Shown one piece after another: positions 9,960 to 18,328 of a stretch of 64,000 nt of DNA. The stretch lies in the NCBI GenBank assembly GCA_943362175.1, contig CALRIU020000010.1, positions 123,914-187,913 of the forward strand. Reading direction: 5' to 3'. The notes beneath the pieces are model-generated. The model saw nothing but the letters and a program-made list of their open reading frames with translations, had not been told where the DNA came from and made no database searches. The position numbers were made by a program, and so were the translations under genes. Within the stretch, counting starts at the first letter, position 1, and every line of letters begins with the position of its first letter. This stretch comes from UBA4416 sp943362175 (GTDB lineage Bacteria > Bacteroidota > Bacteroidia > B-17B0 > Aurantibacillaceae).

Positions 9960-10372
9960 TGAAATCAATGAGTATTCATAGTATCAAAAGCCCTTTGCCT
10001 GCCTGGCAGAGGGCTTTTTGCTTAAGCCTGTTTATTTTTGCGGGCTTGTGTGCAACGGCACAGGCAAAGATTAAATTCAAAAACACGAAGCAATCCTTTG
10101 GCTTTGTAAAGAAAGGCGAGGTGGTAAAAGTGACCTTTGTATTCAGCAATACAGGCAACCAAGACCTTGAGCTCCTGGATGCCAGGGCAGAGTGTTCCTG
10201 CACCACAGTTGATTTTCCGAAATACATGATCAAGCCGAATCAAACGGATACGCTCACGGTTTACTTCGACACCAAATCGGTATACGACCGACAGGACCGC
10301 ATCGTGGAAGTTATTTCCAACGCCTCCAACGCCAAACAAACTATCCGCTTTAAGGGAGTCGTCCTGAAGTAA
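9959..10372 (+). CDS. Secreted DUF1573 protein, copy 3
   Basis: 137 residues. A long basic n-region is followed by a hydrophobic core ending in LCATAQA and a DUF1573 domain (KQSFGFVKKGEVVKVTF, ARAECSCTTVDFP, YFDTKSVYDR). The ATG at 9959 couples to the previous stop; ATG 9968 is an alternative. Codons for KSPLPAWQRAF form a full terminator hairpin (9986-10019), so most transcripts from upstream may stop before this gene. It is the most diverged of the three copies. Confidence 0.85.
   Translation: MKSMSIHSIKSPLPAWQRAFCLSLFIFAGLCATAQAKIKFKNTKQSFGFVKKGEVVKVTFVFSNTGNQDLELLDARAECSCTTVDFPKYMIKPNQTDTLTVYFDTKSVYDRQDRIVEVISNASNAKQTIRFKGVVLK
9986..10019 (+). terminator. Intrinsic terminator hairpin inside the start of DUF1573 copy 3
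   Basis: 14-base arms (9986-9999 and 10005-10018, a single G-T pair) close a 5-base loop and end in a run of five T. It lies 27 bases after the ATG of the third DUF1573 gene, inside its signal-peptide codons. Confidence 0.75.
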
Positions 10373-10397
10373 TACCCATCATTTCATTCTGAAATAA

Positions 10398-10430
10398 TTT
10401 GCGCCAGGGATGCGGAAGCTTCGGTTCCTT
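10398..10430 (+). repeat. Truncated head of the dispersed structured element (copy R4)
   Basis: The sequence TTTGCGCCAGGGATGCGGAAG matches the head of the class I elements at 20161-20264 (minus), 33291-33384 and 50593-50684. No tail follows, so only the head and part of the first arm remain. Confidence 0.6.
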
Positions 10431-10483
10431 TATCGCGCCTTGCTATCGGTATAATTCTTACTTTCGTATCCGGAAAAAATACC

Positions 10484-11425
10484 ATCCCTATCAGGCGGAC
10501 CTTTCATATCATCAGCTTATGCCTTCTGGCAGCCTGCCTGCAGGCGCAGGCACCCGAGCCCTTTCTGTCAGGGAACAAATGGGGCTACAGGCTCCATGGC
10601 GAGGTGCTGATAAAGCCGCAGTACGACACGGCTTTTCCCTTCGACAGAACAGGCCGCATCGCCATGGTGGGAATCAGAAATAAAAGCCTGACAGAGATCA
10701 ATCCCCTCACAGGAGAAGAGAAACACGTAACGGATTACTGTTTTATTAACCGCGATAACATACGTCTGAGCCTGAAGCTTCAGGCATCTTCCGACAGTGT
10801 AACGGTATTTCCCGCCCAGCAGGAGCTCAACCTGGGCTATCTTTCGGCTTCCCCGGTGTTTAAGGTATTGTACGGGCAAAAGGTATGGCTCTTCAACAAA
10901 CAAGGGAAACAACTTTCGGCAGGCTTCGACGATATGTATCCTGCGGGCGCAGAGGGCCGGTTTTTTATTACCGAGACCTATAGCGAATGGGATAAGGAAG
11001 TGGTAAGGGTCAAAGGGCTGATCGATACCAGCGGCCGGACCATTATAAGCTGTGAAAAAAAACACATCCGGATCAATACCGAAGACAGTGTTATTTATGC
11101 CTGCAGTGCCATCTTCAACAGGCGCCTGAGCGATGACGTATTTGACTACAAAGGATCGCTGGTCTACAGCAACAAGCACCACATTGAGTTTGCGGCAAAA
11201 GGGTTGTATGTGTATGTGCTTTATGAACCCAAAGAACTGTTTGTGGTAGCCGGTAAAACCAAGGACCTGTATCGCATCGAAGGCCAGCATTTTTATGATC
11301 TGAAACACAAAAAAGCCCTGATCGTTGACCGGGACAGCTGGTTACTCGTAAATTTGCAAACAGGGAAAAAGCAGAAGGTGAATCAGGAGGCTTTTTGGAC
11401 ACTTACTTACAAATTCATGGAATGA
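10484..11425 (+). CDS. Secreted WG-repeat protein, start codon non-canonical
   Basis: The frame contains GNKWGYRLHGEVLIKPQYD, a WG (KWG) beta-propeller-like repeat, with weaker repeats after it (KVWLFNKQGKQLSAGFDDMYPAG, VKGLIDTSGRTII). The first standard start is GTG at 10604, which would remove the first repeat and leave no signal. The frame is open upstream and encodes IPIRRTFHIISLCLLAACLQAQA, a clean signal peptide, beginning at ATC 10484. No ATG, GTG or TTG exists between the upstream stop and 10604. The start given is inferred; 10604 is the conservative choice. Function unknown. Confidence 0.62.
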   Translation: MPIRRTFHIISLCLLAACLQAQAPEPFLSGNKWGYRLHGEVLIKPQYDTAFPFDRTGRIAMVGIRNKSLTEINPLTGEEKHVTDYCFINRDNIRLSLKLQASSDSVTVFPAQQELNLGYLSASPVFKVLYGQKVWLFNKQGKQLSAGFDDMYPAGAEGRFFITETYSEWDKEVVRVKGLIDTSGRTIISCEKKHIRINTEDSVIYACSAIFNRRLSDDVFDYKGSLVYSNKHHIEFAAKGLYVYVLYEPKELFVVAGKTKDLYRIEGQHFYDLKHKKALIVDRDSWLLVNLQTGKKQKVNQEAFWTLTYKFME

Positions 11426-11850
11426 TGGACTTACGGATTGATGTTTCTAAACCAGAGATGCATAGTACTGCTGCGGCTGAACTCATTGCTTTTGCAGGGC
11501 CGGAGAGGATTTTTCTTTTCGAAGCGCCTATGGGCGCGGGGAAAACGACCTTTATCAAAGCGCTATGCACACGGCTGGGAGTGAAGGATACGATGAGCAG
11601 CCCGACGTATTCGGTGGTGAACGAGTATGCCACGGCCGATCATCAGCGCATGTATCATTTCGACCTGTACCGGCTCAAAACCACCCTGGAGCTGCTGGAC
11701 ATCGGGTTTGAGGAATACCTGTCGAGCGGCAGTTACCTCTTCATCGAATGGCCGGAACTGGCTATGCCATTGATCGGATCACATGTAAAAGTTAACATAG
11801 AACTCAATGGAAATATTCGTTATCTTTGCGCCCAACTTATCCCGGGGTAA
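11422..11850 (+). CDS. tsaE: tRNA threonylcarbamoyladenosine ATPase TsaE
   Basis: ATPase partner of TsaB/TsaD in making t6A at position 37 of ANN-decoding tRNAs. It has the P-loop EAPMGAGKTTFIKALC, the SSPTYSVVNEY strand, and HFDLYRL. The 142-residue length is typical. ATG at 11422 overlaps the preceding stop (ATGA); an earlier in-frame TTG at 11395 would add nine unlikely residues. TsaE is often isolated from tsaB/tsaD in Bacteroidota, as here. Confidence 0.95.
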   Translation: MMDLRIDVSKPEMHSTAAAELIAFAGPERIFLFEAPMGAGKTTFIKALCTRLGVKDTMSSPTYSVVNEYATADHQRMYHFDLYRLKTTLELLDIGFEEYLSSGSYLFIEWPELAMPLIGSHVKVNIELNGNIRYLCAQLIPG

Positions 11851-11852
11851 CC

Positions 11853-12692
11853 ATGCGCCATATCCTTCTTGCTTGCACTCTTATCTGGAACCTATCGCTT
11901 CTGGCACAAACTACAACTGTTCCTACAGCGACTTTGTCTTCCAAAAAACTGAAAGGTAACTTCTATGCGATGTTCGGCTATACGCGGGCGGCATATAGCA
12001 AAAGCACCATTCATTTCGTAAACCGGTCCAATACCTATTACCCGGAAACGGGCCGCTACCATAACTACGATTTCACGATCTATGATGCCAAAGCGCACGA
12101 CAGGCCCGATTTCGACCAGATCCCGGATATCATCAACATCACCATTCCGCAATTTGTGGTAAGGGGCGGTTATTATTTTAATAATAAAAAGGATTTCGGG
12201 ATCGAGATCAATTACGACCATACCAAATATGTGGTGGACGATTACCAGAAGGTACGGGTGAAGGGCGATTTCAACGGAGAATACGTGGACAAGGACACGA
12301 TCCTGGACCCTGCGAATTTTTTACATTTTGAGCATACGGACGGGGCTAATTTCTGGATGATCAACTTCCTGAAGCGCTGGAAAATATATAATCCTTCCAA
12401 ATACCTGAACGTAGGCCTGGTAGCCAAGCCGGGTGCAGGGATCGTATTCCCGAGGACGGATGTCACGATTTTCGGGACGAGGCTCAACAACAACTGGCAT
12501 GTGGCCGGCTGGATCGTAGGGGTGGAAGGGGGCGTGAGGGCTGAATTCCTGAAATACGGGGTATTTGAATTTATGGGAAAAGGCTCTTTTGCCGATTACA
12601 CCACCTGCCTGGTGCTTGGCAAAGGCAACGGAAAGGCCCGGCACCACTTCTTTACAGCGCAGGCTACTATGACGATTGGCTTCATGTTCTAG
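11853..12692 (+). CDS. Putative outer-membrane beta-barrel protein
   Basis: 279 residues with signal peptide MRHILLACTLIWNLSLLAQ and alternating aromatic/polar strands (KGNFYAMFGYTRAAY, FGIEINYDHTKYVV, HFFTAQATMTIGFMF) ending in a terminal Phe, typical of an outer-membrane barrel insertion signal. The ATG lies 2 bases after the tsaE stop; a TATCTTTG box at 11821-11828 inside the end of tsaE could give it its own promoter. No named family is recognised. Confidence 0.7.
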   Translation: MRHILLACTLIWNLSLLAQTTTVPTATLSSKKLKGNFYAMFGYTRAAYSKSTIHFVNRSNTYYPETGRYHNYDFTIYDAKAHDRPDFDQIPDIINITIPQFVVRGGYYFNNKKDFGIEINYDHTKYVVDDYQKVRVKGDFNGEYVDKDTILDPANFLHFEHTDGANFWMINFLKRWKIYNPSKYLNVGLVAKPGAGIVFPRTDVTIFGTRLNNNWHVAGWIVGVEGGVRAEFLKYGVFEFMGKGSFADYTTCLVLGKGNGKARHHFFTAQATMTIGFMF

Positions 12693-12740
12693 GCTTTGCC
12701 GCTACGATTTGACTGAAAAATGAGGATTTATGCTTTTATT

Positions 12741-12771
12741 TTTGCAGATCAATAAAGAATCCTTATCTTTG
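12741..12771 (+). promoter_or_regulatory. rplS promoter (TTTG-N19-TATCTTTG)
   Basis: TTTG at 12741-12744, a 19-base spacer, and TATCTTTG at 12764-12771 are a full match to the Bacteroidota promoter. The resulting leader is about 65 bases long before the rplS ATG. Confidence 0.75.
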
Positions 12772-12842
12772 CAGTCCAATTTTTAGCCTCTGGTTGCACG
12801 GTGCAGCGAATGCCAGGAATGTAAAATTTAAAAATAAAAAAC

Positions 12843-13205
12843 ATGAGTTTATTATTAGATTACGTAAAAAAACAATTGACTCCGGAGGTTTCTCACCCAA
12901 AATTCAAAGCTGGTGATACCATTACCGTACACTACAAAATTAAAGAGGGGGACAAAGAGCGTATCCAGCAGTTTTCAGGCGTTGTGATCCAACGTAAAAA
13001 CGAGCCTGCTACAGCTTCTTTCACCGTTCGTAAAATTTCCAATGGAGTAGGTGTAGAGCGTATCTTCCCGGTAGCATCTCCTTTCATCGACAAAATCGAG
13101 TTGAACAAAGTAGGTATCGTTCGCAGAGCGAAACTGTATTACATCCGTACACGTACCGGAAAAGCGGCACGTATCCGCGAGAAACTGACTACCAGCAAAA
13201 AATAA
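12843..13205 (+). CDS. rplS: 50S ribosomal protein L19
   Basis: Ribosomal large-subunit protein at the 30S-50S interface. The 120-residue sequence carries the L19 signatures FKAGDTITVHYKIKEGDKERIQQFSGVVI and GVGVERIFPVASPFIDKIE, and RRAKLYYIR. It is monocistronic: strong promoter at 12741-12771 and an intrinsic terminator directly after. In many bacteria rplS follows rpsP-rimM-trmD; here it stands alone. Confidence 0.98.
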   Translation: MSLLLDYVKKQLTPEVSHPKFKAGDTITVHYKIKEGDKERIQQFSGVVIQRKNEPATASFTVRKISNGVGVERIFPVASPFIDKIELNKVGIVRRAKLYYIRTRTGKAARIREKLTTSKK

Positions 13206-13221
13206 TTCTAACGACTATATA

Positions 13222-13252
13222 CAAAAAAGCCTTCCTTCCGGGAGGCTTTTTT
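13222..13252 (+). terminator. rplS terminator
   Basis: AAAAAAGCCT pairs with AGGCTTTTTT around a short C/G-rich centre, ending in six T, 17 bases after the rplS stop. Confidence 0.85.
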
Positions 13253-13457
13253 AGTTATAAGAATTGCCTGGAGCCTGTATGAAGGAGTATCGACTATTGT
13301 TTAGATGCTTTATAAATGCTGTTTCAGTGCGACAGAACATTTCCCGGAAAACCGGCAAGATTGCACGCTGTCGGGGATTTGGCAGCTATAGGGTTATAAA
13401 TCCGTGACGACCATCAATCGGGCAGGGATCTTAAATATAAAAACGCCATGAATTCTG

Positions 13458-14045
13458 ATGGAACCAATTAATTACAACACGCTTCTCTCCTTTCTGGAAC
13501 AGTTCCCGGAAGAGAATACACAGAATGTCTATGAAGAGAACCTCAATCCGGGTGCGGAGGAAATAAGCACGTGGACGTTTTTAGGTACACTCACCGACGA
13601 GGTGATCGGTTGTGGCATGGCGATGTACAAGCCCTGGCAGAGCTATGCCCTTGGCTTCTATCCCTATAATGGCTGCGACATCTACAAAGACGATAAAAAC
13701 AGGATGGTCTTGTCGTATATTGAGCTGGGAGGTCATTTCCCTTTCAGGCGTACCTTCATTGCTACGAAAGCCTCTCCTTTTATTACAGAACCGGTTTGTT
13801 TCGATGTCACCATCCCGCAAGCCAATAACGTTTCATTTTTGGAGTTTCTTGAATCGCTGGGAGTAAGCGGTGAAAACATAGAAAAAGACCTGGCGGCCTT
13901 TAAAGAGACGTACCAGATCACGCATGACCTGGATCCCGAAAAAACCTACCTGTACAGGCGGTATTTTAATGATAGGACCGAGGAGTATTATTATACGATC
14001 ATTACCAAAAGGCAGACGGCGCATGTCATAAAATCGAGGTTCTAA
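13458..14045 (+). CDS. Hypothetical protein (195 aa)
   Basis: No family recognised. The protein is acidic and soluble, lacks a signal peptide, and has a central aromatic region (YKPWQSYALGFYPYNGCDIYKDDKN, YIELGGHFPFRRTF) and a charged C-terminal half with a likely helix (SGENIEKDLAAFKETYQI). ATG 13458 is the first good start. It ends 9 bases from the convergent DUF1111 gene. The 252 bases upstream (13206-13457) hold only the rplS terminator and no recognisable signal. Confidence 0.7.
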   Translation: MEPINYNTLLSFLEQFPEENTQNVYEENLNPGAEEISTWTFLGTLTDEVIGCGMAMYKPWQSYALGFYPYNGCDIYKDDKNRMVLSYIELGGHFPFRRTFIATKASPFITEPVCFDVTIPQANNVSFLEFLESLGVSGENIEKDLAAFKETYQITHDLDPEKTYLYRRYFNDRTEEYYYTIITKRQTAHVIKSRF

Positions 14046-14054
14046 GAGAAGCCT

Positions 14055-15446
14055 CTATAACGACGCTAAAAATTTCAGGACTGCATCGCGGTTGCTTTTG
14101 CTCAGGCTCTCAAATTTTTGTTTGGCGCCGGCCGCTTCACCGCCATGCCACATGATGGCCTCGGTCAGGTTTCGCGCGCGGCCGTCGTGCAGGAAATTGT
14201 TATGTCCGTTGACGGTAGCGGTGAGGCCAATGCCCCAGAGTGGCGCGGTGCGCCATTCGTTTCCGGTGGCCTTGAAGTCCGGCCTGTTATCGGCCAGGTC
14301 GCTGCCCATGTCGTGCAGCAACAGATCGGTATAAGGGTAGATCAACTGATTGGAGACTTCCGGGAAAGCCATGTCGGCTTTAGTGGTATAGGAAGCAACG
14401 TGGCACTTCGCACAGCCAATGCTGTTGAAGAGCAGCTTGCCGTTTTTGACGGTCGCATCGTTGGCGTTTCTTCTGCCCGGCACTGCCAGTGTTTTGATGT
14501 AATAAGCCACCGCATACAGCGTGCTGTCGCCAAGCTCATGATCGTCGTTTTTGTTATCGTATTGCAGTTGCCCCCGGGAGCTTTCGGAAGGGAAGATCAT
14601 ATTTGTAACCCCGATGTCCTCCACGTAGGCTGCTGCCGATTGCTGGATAATGCTGGGCTGTGCGGCTTTCCAGCCGAAGCGTCCTAGTCTTACAGTACCC
14701 GACATCACATCATATCCATAATTGGGCTTGCCGCTGATGCCGTCCCCATCGCTGTCGGCCTCATCGGCCTTGTTCAGAATGGTGCTTTCGTCAATGGCTT
14801 CCAGGAGCCCCAGGCCGAACACAGGCGTGGCCATGCGGGCGGAAACCATCACACCTGCCGGCATCGGGATGTAAGGAGTGGTAATGGTATACAGCGGTTT
14901 CCGGAGCGCATAGCTTTCTCCGTCGGGGAACTGGTAAGTAGCTTCGGTATAGCTTACATTGACGCCTGCTTCGGCCAGTACGCCAAAAATACCGCGCTGT
15001 TGTAGCTGCCCGCCGAAGCCCGGAACAGCAAGCGGCTCTCCGTGCGAGCCTTCACCCGGAATGCTGATGCGTAACAGGAGCGAGCTCAGTGCTTCGCCGG
15101 CCATTGGCGCTTTTCCGCGTCCGTCCGCTACATGGCAGAAGCCGCAGGACTGGTTGTTGAAAATAGGACCAAGGCCGTGATTGAGCTGTGTGTTATCGCT
15201 GTTGAAGGTGGCTTCGAAAGCGGCATCGCCAAACTCATGAAGTTCTTCTTTTTGTTCCGTAAGCCCGGTAAACGCCTGGCCGAAAGCGCCGGTGCCGCTG
15301 GCAAAGGTCGTTTGCTTGCCACCGCTGTACCATTCGTTCAGGTCTTCTTCCCTTACTTCTTTAGGTTTCCGGCACGATTGAAAAGCCACAAAAGCCAGGG
15401 CCATGGCGAAGGTGGTGTAGCTGATCAGTCGTGTGGGAGATCTCAT
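14055..15446 (-). CDS. DUF1111 di-haem oxidoreductase-like lipoprotein
   Basis: 463 residues with a lipobox (AFQSC, Cys25) and two c-type haem sites: CGFCH (Cys101, Cys104, His105) and CAKCH in the C-terminal half, followed by the DUF1111 regions LLLHDMGSDLADN and FLHDGRARNLTEAIMWHGGEA. The family is related to MauG/cytochrome c peroxidases and repeatedly sits beside imelysins. Last gene of the minus-strand operon starting at 18324; the 87-base gap from the imelysin gene contains an inverted repeat. Likely role in periplasmic iron redox chemistry, inferred from context. Confidence 0.88.
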   Translation of the reverse strand: MRSPTRLISYTTFAMALAFVAFQSCRKPKEVREEDLNEWYSGGKQTTFASGTGAFGQAFTGLTEQKEELHEFGDAAFEATFNSDNTQLNHGLGPIFNNQSCGFCHVADGRGKAPMAGEALSSLLLRISIPGEGSHGEPLAVPGFGGQLQQRGIFGVLAEAGVNVSYTEATYQFPDGESYALRKPLYTITTPYIPMPAGVMVSARMATPVFGLGLLEAIDESTILNKADEADSDGDGISGKPNYGYDVMSGTVRLGRFGWKAAQPSIIQQSAAAYVEDIGVTNMIFPSESSRGQLQYDNKNDDHELGDSTLYAVAYYIKTLAVPGRRNANDATVKNGKLLFNSIGCAKCHVASYTTKADMAFPEVSNQLIYPYTDLLLHDMGSDLADNRPDFKATGNEWRTAPLWGIGLTATVNGHNNFLHDGRARNLTEAIMWHGGEAAGAKQKFESLSKSNRDAVLKFLASL

Positions 15447-15468
15447 TTAAAAAGTATGGATTGTTGAA

Positions 15469-15510
15469 ACCTGCCTGTGCTCTTCGACTCCGCTCAGGGC
15501 GCAGGCAGGT
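15469..15510. repeat. Inverted repeat around the TCGACTCCGCTCAG motif
   Basis: 12-base arms (15469-15480 and 15499-15510, one G-T pair) flank a loop with TTCGACTCCGCTCAGG. The same loop motif recurs at 28117, 36076 and, altered, at 20358 and 60925. It lies between two genes of one operon. Confidence 0.6.
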
Positions 15511-15533
15511 GGATCAAAGCCCTGTTGTTAGAA

Positions 15534-16631
15534 TTACTGAGCGTTTGTGATGGTCTGTAAGTATGTTTTTACATCACCTTGCAGGTAGGTTTTCAGGTCA
15601 TTGATGGCGTTGATGGCATTTTGTACCTGTGTTCTTTGTCCGCCGCTGGTTTGAATGGCTGTGCCAAACGGAACGGTAATGTTGTTGAGGGAGGTGATGG
15701 CGGCAGCAATTTTCGTTTTAATGGCGCCGTCCATTGCAATGTTATTGGCTTTGATCAGGTCTTCCAGGCCTCTTCCATCGGCAATGTATTTTCCGAGGTA
15801 AACGTTCTGAACACTTTTCATGTTATTGGTAAAGTCGGTGAGTGAGTTTTGAGCAAAGGGAGATTCTTCCAGGCTTGGATCTTCTGCATTGAAGGGCTCT
15901 GCAATTTTACCATTGGCCACCTCGTCGCAAATGCCGGCCATGGCATCAATCGTTTCTTCGTAAGCAGCACGTTGCGATGCGTAAACGCCGCCATTACCGG
16001 CGTTTACATATAAGGAAGTGTAATTGTCTGCCAGCGCAGGGTTCCAGGCGTTTTTAGCGTTATTGCAAAGTGTTCTCACGTTATCCGCCAAAGCAATCAG
16101 GAAGTCTTTTTCCCTGCTCGTGAACTGGGCTGCGGTTTTGTTTCCTCCGTTACCGAAGAGTAAGTATTCGATCGGGTGAAATCCTTTTAAAGATTCTTCC
16201 AGCCCGTCTACATACGTTGCGGTGAATACATTGGATGTAGCCAGTACCGAATCGAGGCGCTGGAAATCCACCGGCCAGGTATCGATACGCGGGTCGATGT
16301 TGTCAACGCTTACAGGCCCGAATAAGAAGCCTTCGCTTTGCTCCCAGGCACTTCTCACATCTTTCCAGGCTTGTTGTGCTGTTGCCAGGTTTCCGGCATT
16401 AGATGTATTGCTGAAATTCACGCAGCTCGAATACAGGTTGTTTGCCTTGGCAGCCATATCTGTATAGGTACCGTAGATCACGTTAGAGGCGACATCGTTC
16501 AGCACGTCTTTTTTCAGGCTGCTGTTATCGGCAGGCGTGAGGGTTTCCTCTTCTGTTTTTTTTGATTTTTTGCAGGCTGTGAGATTCACAAGCACCAGAG
16601 AGGCCAGGGCAAGGACAATACTTTTTTTCAT
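15534..16631 (-). CDS. Imelysin family lipoprotein (peptidase M75)
   Basis: 365 residues; lipobox NLTAC (Cys20). The GxHxxE metal-site motif is present as GFHPIEYLLFG, and ALADNVRTLCNNAKNAW is typical of the helical imelysin bundle. Imelysins (IrpA, EfeO, Algp7 relatives) bind iron in the periplasm or on the outer surface and are usually iron-repressed. The gene lies 15 bases after the Rieske gene and upstream of the DUF1111 gene, a recurrent imelysin neighbourhood. Confidence 0.92.
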   Translation of the reverse strand: MKKSIVLALASLVLVNLTACKKSKKTEEETLTPADNSSLKKDVLNDVASNVIYGTYTDMAAKANNLYSSCVNFSNTSNAGNLATAQQAWKDVRSAWEQSEGFLFGPVSVDNIDPRIDTWPVDFQRLDSVLATSNVFTATYVDGLEESLKGFHPIEYLLFGNGGNKTAAQFTSREKDFLIALADNVRTLCNNAKNAWNPALADNYTSLYVNAGNGGVYASQRAAYEETIDAMAGICDEVANGKIAEPFNAEDPSLEESPFAQNSLTDFTNNMKSVQNVYLGKYIADGRGLEDLIKANNIAMDGAIKTKIAAAITSLNNITVPFGTAIQTSGGQRTQVQNAINAINDLKTYLQGDVKTYLQTITNAQ

Positions 16632-16646
16632 GATCGGGTACGGATA

Positions 16647-17078
16647 TTAGGTGGTTAAATGAATAATGATTTGGTTGTTTTCTATTTGTGTTCTGAATTT
16701 TTTCAATGCCCGGGTAGCAGGCTGTACGGTTACCTCCCCGTCGAGGTTGAAGGCGCTGCCATGCGATGAGCAGAACAAGCCCGATCTGGTGGCAGACAAA
16801 GGCTGGCTCTCGTGTGTACACTGCATGTAAAGGGCATGGTAGGTATTGTCTTTATTCTTCACCAGCAAAATATCGAACTCGTAATTTGAATTTTTGATGA
16901 TGAGCAGGTACTGGTTTTCCGCAAATGATGTTTCCGGCACCGAAAGCGTCTTTTCTTTGGAGCTGGTTTTAAGAACGGGAAGGGGCGAGCAGGAGTTGAG
17001 CATGCTCAGCAAGGCCGAGCCGCCCACGATGCCGGCGCATCCGAGGCAGGTTGTTTTTATGAATTCCCGGCGCAGCAT
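16647..17078 (-). CDS. Rieske [2Fe-2S] lipoprotein
   Basis: 143 residues. The N-terminus MLRREFIKTTCLGCAGIVGG has a twin-arginine pattern (RREF), and LNSC could serve as a lipobox. The cluster ligands are visible as CTH (CTHESQPL) and CSSHG (CSSHGSAFNLDG), the compact Rieske arrangement. ATG 17078 is preferred to an upstream in-frame start at 17204 that lies inside the preceding gene. Four bases separate it from the barrel gene. It probably carries electrons to or from the co-transcribed haem and iron proteins. Confidence 0.9.
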   Translation of the reverse strand: MLRREFIKTTCLGCAGIVGGSALLSMLNSCSPLPVLKTSSKEKTLSVPETSFAENQYLLIIKNSNYEFDILLVKNKDNTYHALYMQCTHESQPLSATRSGLFCSSHGSAFNLDGEVTVQPATRALKKFRTQIENNQIIIHLTT

Positions 17079-17082
17079 GTTT

Positions 17083-18324
17083 TTAGAAGCTGTAGCCAAT
17101 CCCCAGGTTGATGAACTGGTAAGTGGTGTAGAAAGGGATATTGCTGGCGTACGGATTGGTGACGTAGAGTAATTTGTTGTATTCTCCGGTGATGCGTTGC
17201 ACATAATCGAGCTTTACGGAAACGCCTTTCAGCGGCTGAAAATGAAGCCCGGCAATCATGTACTGTTTTTGCTGTAGGCCGTCTTCGATGCCATTCTTAG
17301 GCAGGCTGGCATTGAGGTTCATCGCTTCATAACGGACAAACAGCAGGAGGCTTTTGGGATGAAGCCTTGTAAAAGGCTGAAAGAGGTTATAGCCGGCTTC
17401 GGCATAATAGCCGTACATGGAAGACGGCGTATTGTTGGCGTAAGCCACATTGATCCTGTCGGCATCTTTGATAGAAACGAGGCAGGCCAGGGCTTTGAAA
17501 TGAATGCCGTTGGTACCGTTATACTGAACATTGGCTTCGTTCAGCGCCACGGGCGTTCCGAAAGCGCCGTAGTCCAGCTTCAGGCTGTCGCCCTGTTTCT
17601 GCGACAGGCCGGCGCTTCCGCCGTAATAGGAAGAAACCTGTACCCTGAAATGATTCACATAATAAAGCAAGGAGCCTGTTATGGCCAGGTTGGAAGCGGT
17701 GGCGTTGCTGCCTTCAAATTTTCCGTCGGCAATACCGGTGCCCTGTACAAAGCCTCCGGAGTTTAAGCCATTCATCAAAGCGGCAGAATAATTTAAGCCG
17801 GGTACTTTCGGGATCTGCCCGTAAACGCCCACTCCAAGCTCTCTCCAGGTTGATGGGATCACGAGCTGCTCTACATAAGGCCTGTCATTGGTGTTGAAGG
17901 TTGTGGGCAGGTGGTTTTCGTTGATGATGCCGATCCGTGGAATGAACAGGCCTGCTACCAGGTAATTGTTGCGGTTGATGTTGAATTTCAGGAAGAGCTG
18001 CTCCATCGAGATCTCGCCCGAAGCTTTTCCGCCTACGACTTTGGCATCTTCCAGCTCCATTTCGGAAAAGAAGGAAATGCGGTTCGAAAAACGGTGCCCG
18101 ATGAAAAGCACATTGCGGGTGAGGCTGGCAATACCGGTTTGTAACCTGAGGTCGTATTGTACTTTGGCCTGGCCGTATCCCGAAATAACGGTGGGATTGT
18201 TTTTAGGTGTTAAGCCGGCGTTCAGGGAATCTTCGCGGGTTATTACCTGTGCGTTGGAAGAAAAACAGGTGAGTAAAATGAACAGGCCTGCTAAAAACGG
18301 ATTCAAAGGGATTCTTTTTTTCAC
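17083..18324 (-). CDS. Outer-membrane porin-like beta-barrel, first gene of the iron operon
   Basis: 413 residues with signal peptide MKKRIPLNPFLAGLFILLTCFSSNAQ and a barrel of alternating strands ending in FINLGIGYSF. It resembles phosphate-selective (OprP/OprO-like) porins: ELEDAKVVGGKASGEISMEQLFLKF and LVAGLFIPRIGIINENH. The start codon is GTG at 18324. The -7 box TACCTTTG ends only 4 bases before it and a 17-base palindrome lies next to that box, so the whole operon is probably metal-regulated. Transported substrate unknown. Confidence 0.82.
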   Translation of the reverse strand: MKKRIPLNPFLAGLFILLTCFSSNAQVITREDSLNAGLTPKNNPTVISGYGQAKVQYDLRLQTGIASLTRNVLFIGHRFSNRISFFSEMELEDAKVVGGKASGEISMEQLFLKFNINRNNYLVAGLFIPRIGIINENHLPTTFNTNDRPYVEQLVIPSTWRELGVGVYGQIPKVPGLNYSAALMNGLNSGGFVQGTGIADGKFEGSNATASNLAITGSLLYYVNHFRVQVSSYYGGSAGLSQKQGDSLKLDYGAFGTPVALNEANVQYNGTNGIHFKALACLVSIKDADRINVAYANNTPSSMYGYYAEAGYNLFQPFTRLHPKSLLLFVRYEAMNLNASLPKNGIEDGLQQKQYMIAGLHFQPLKGVSVKLDYVQRITGEYNKLLYVTNPYASNIPFYTTYQFINLGIGYSF

Positions 18325-18328
18325 GGCC

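Noticed and set aside
13253..13457. tRNA or riboswitch in the gap after rplS
   Set aside because: No cloverleaf, anticodon arm or known aptamer core could be drawn.
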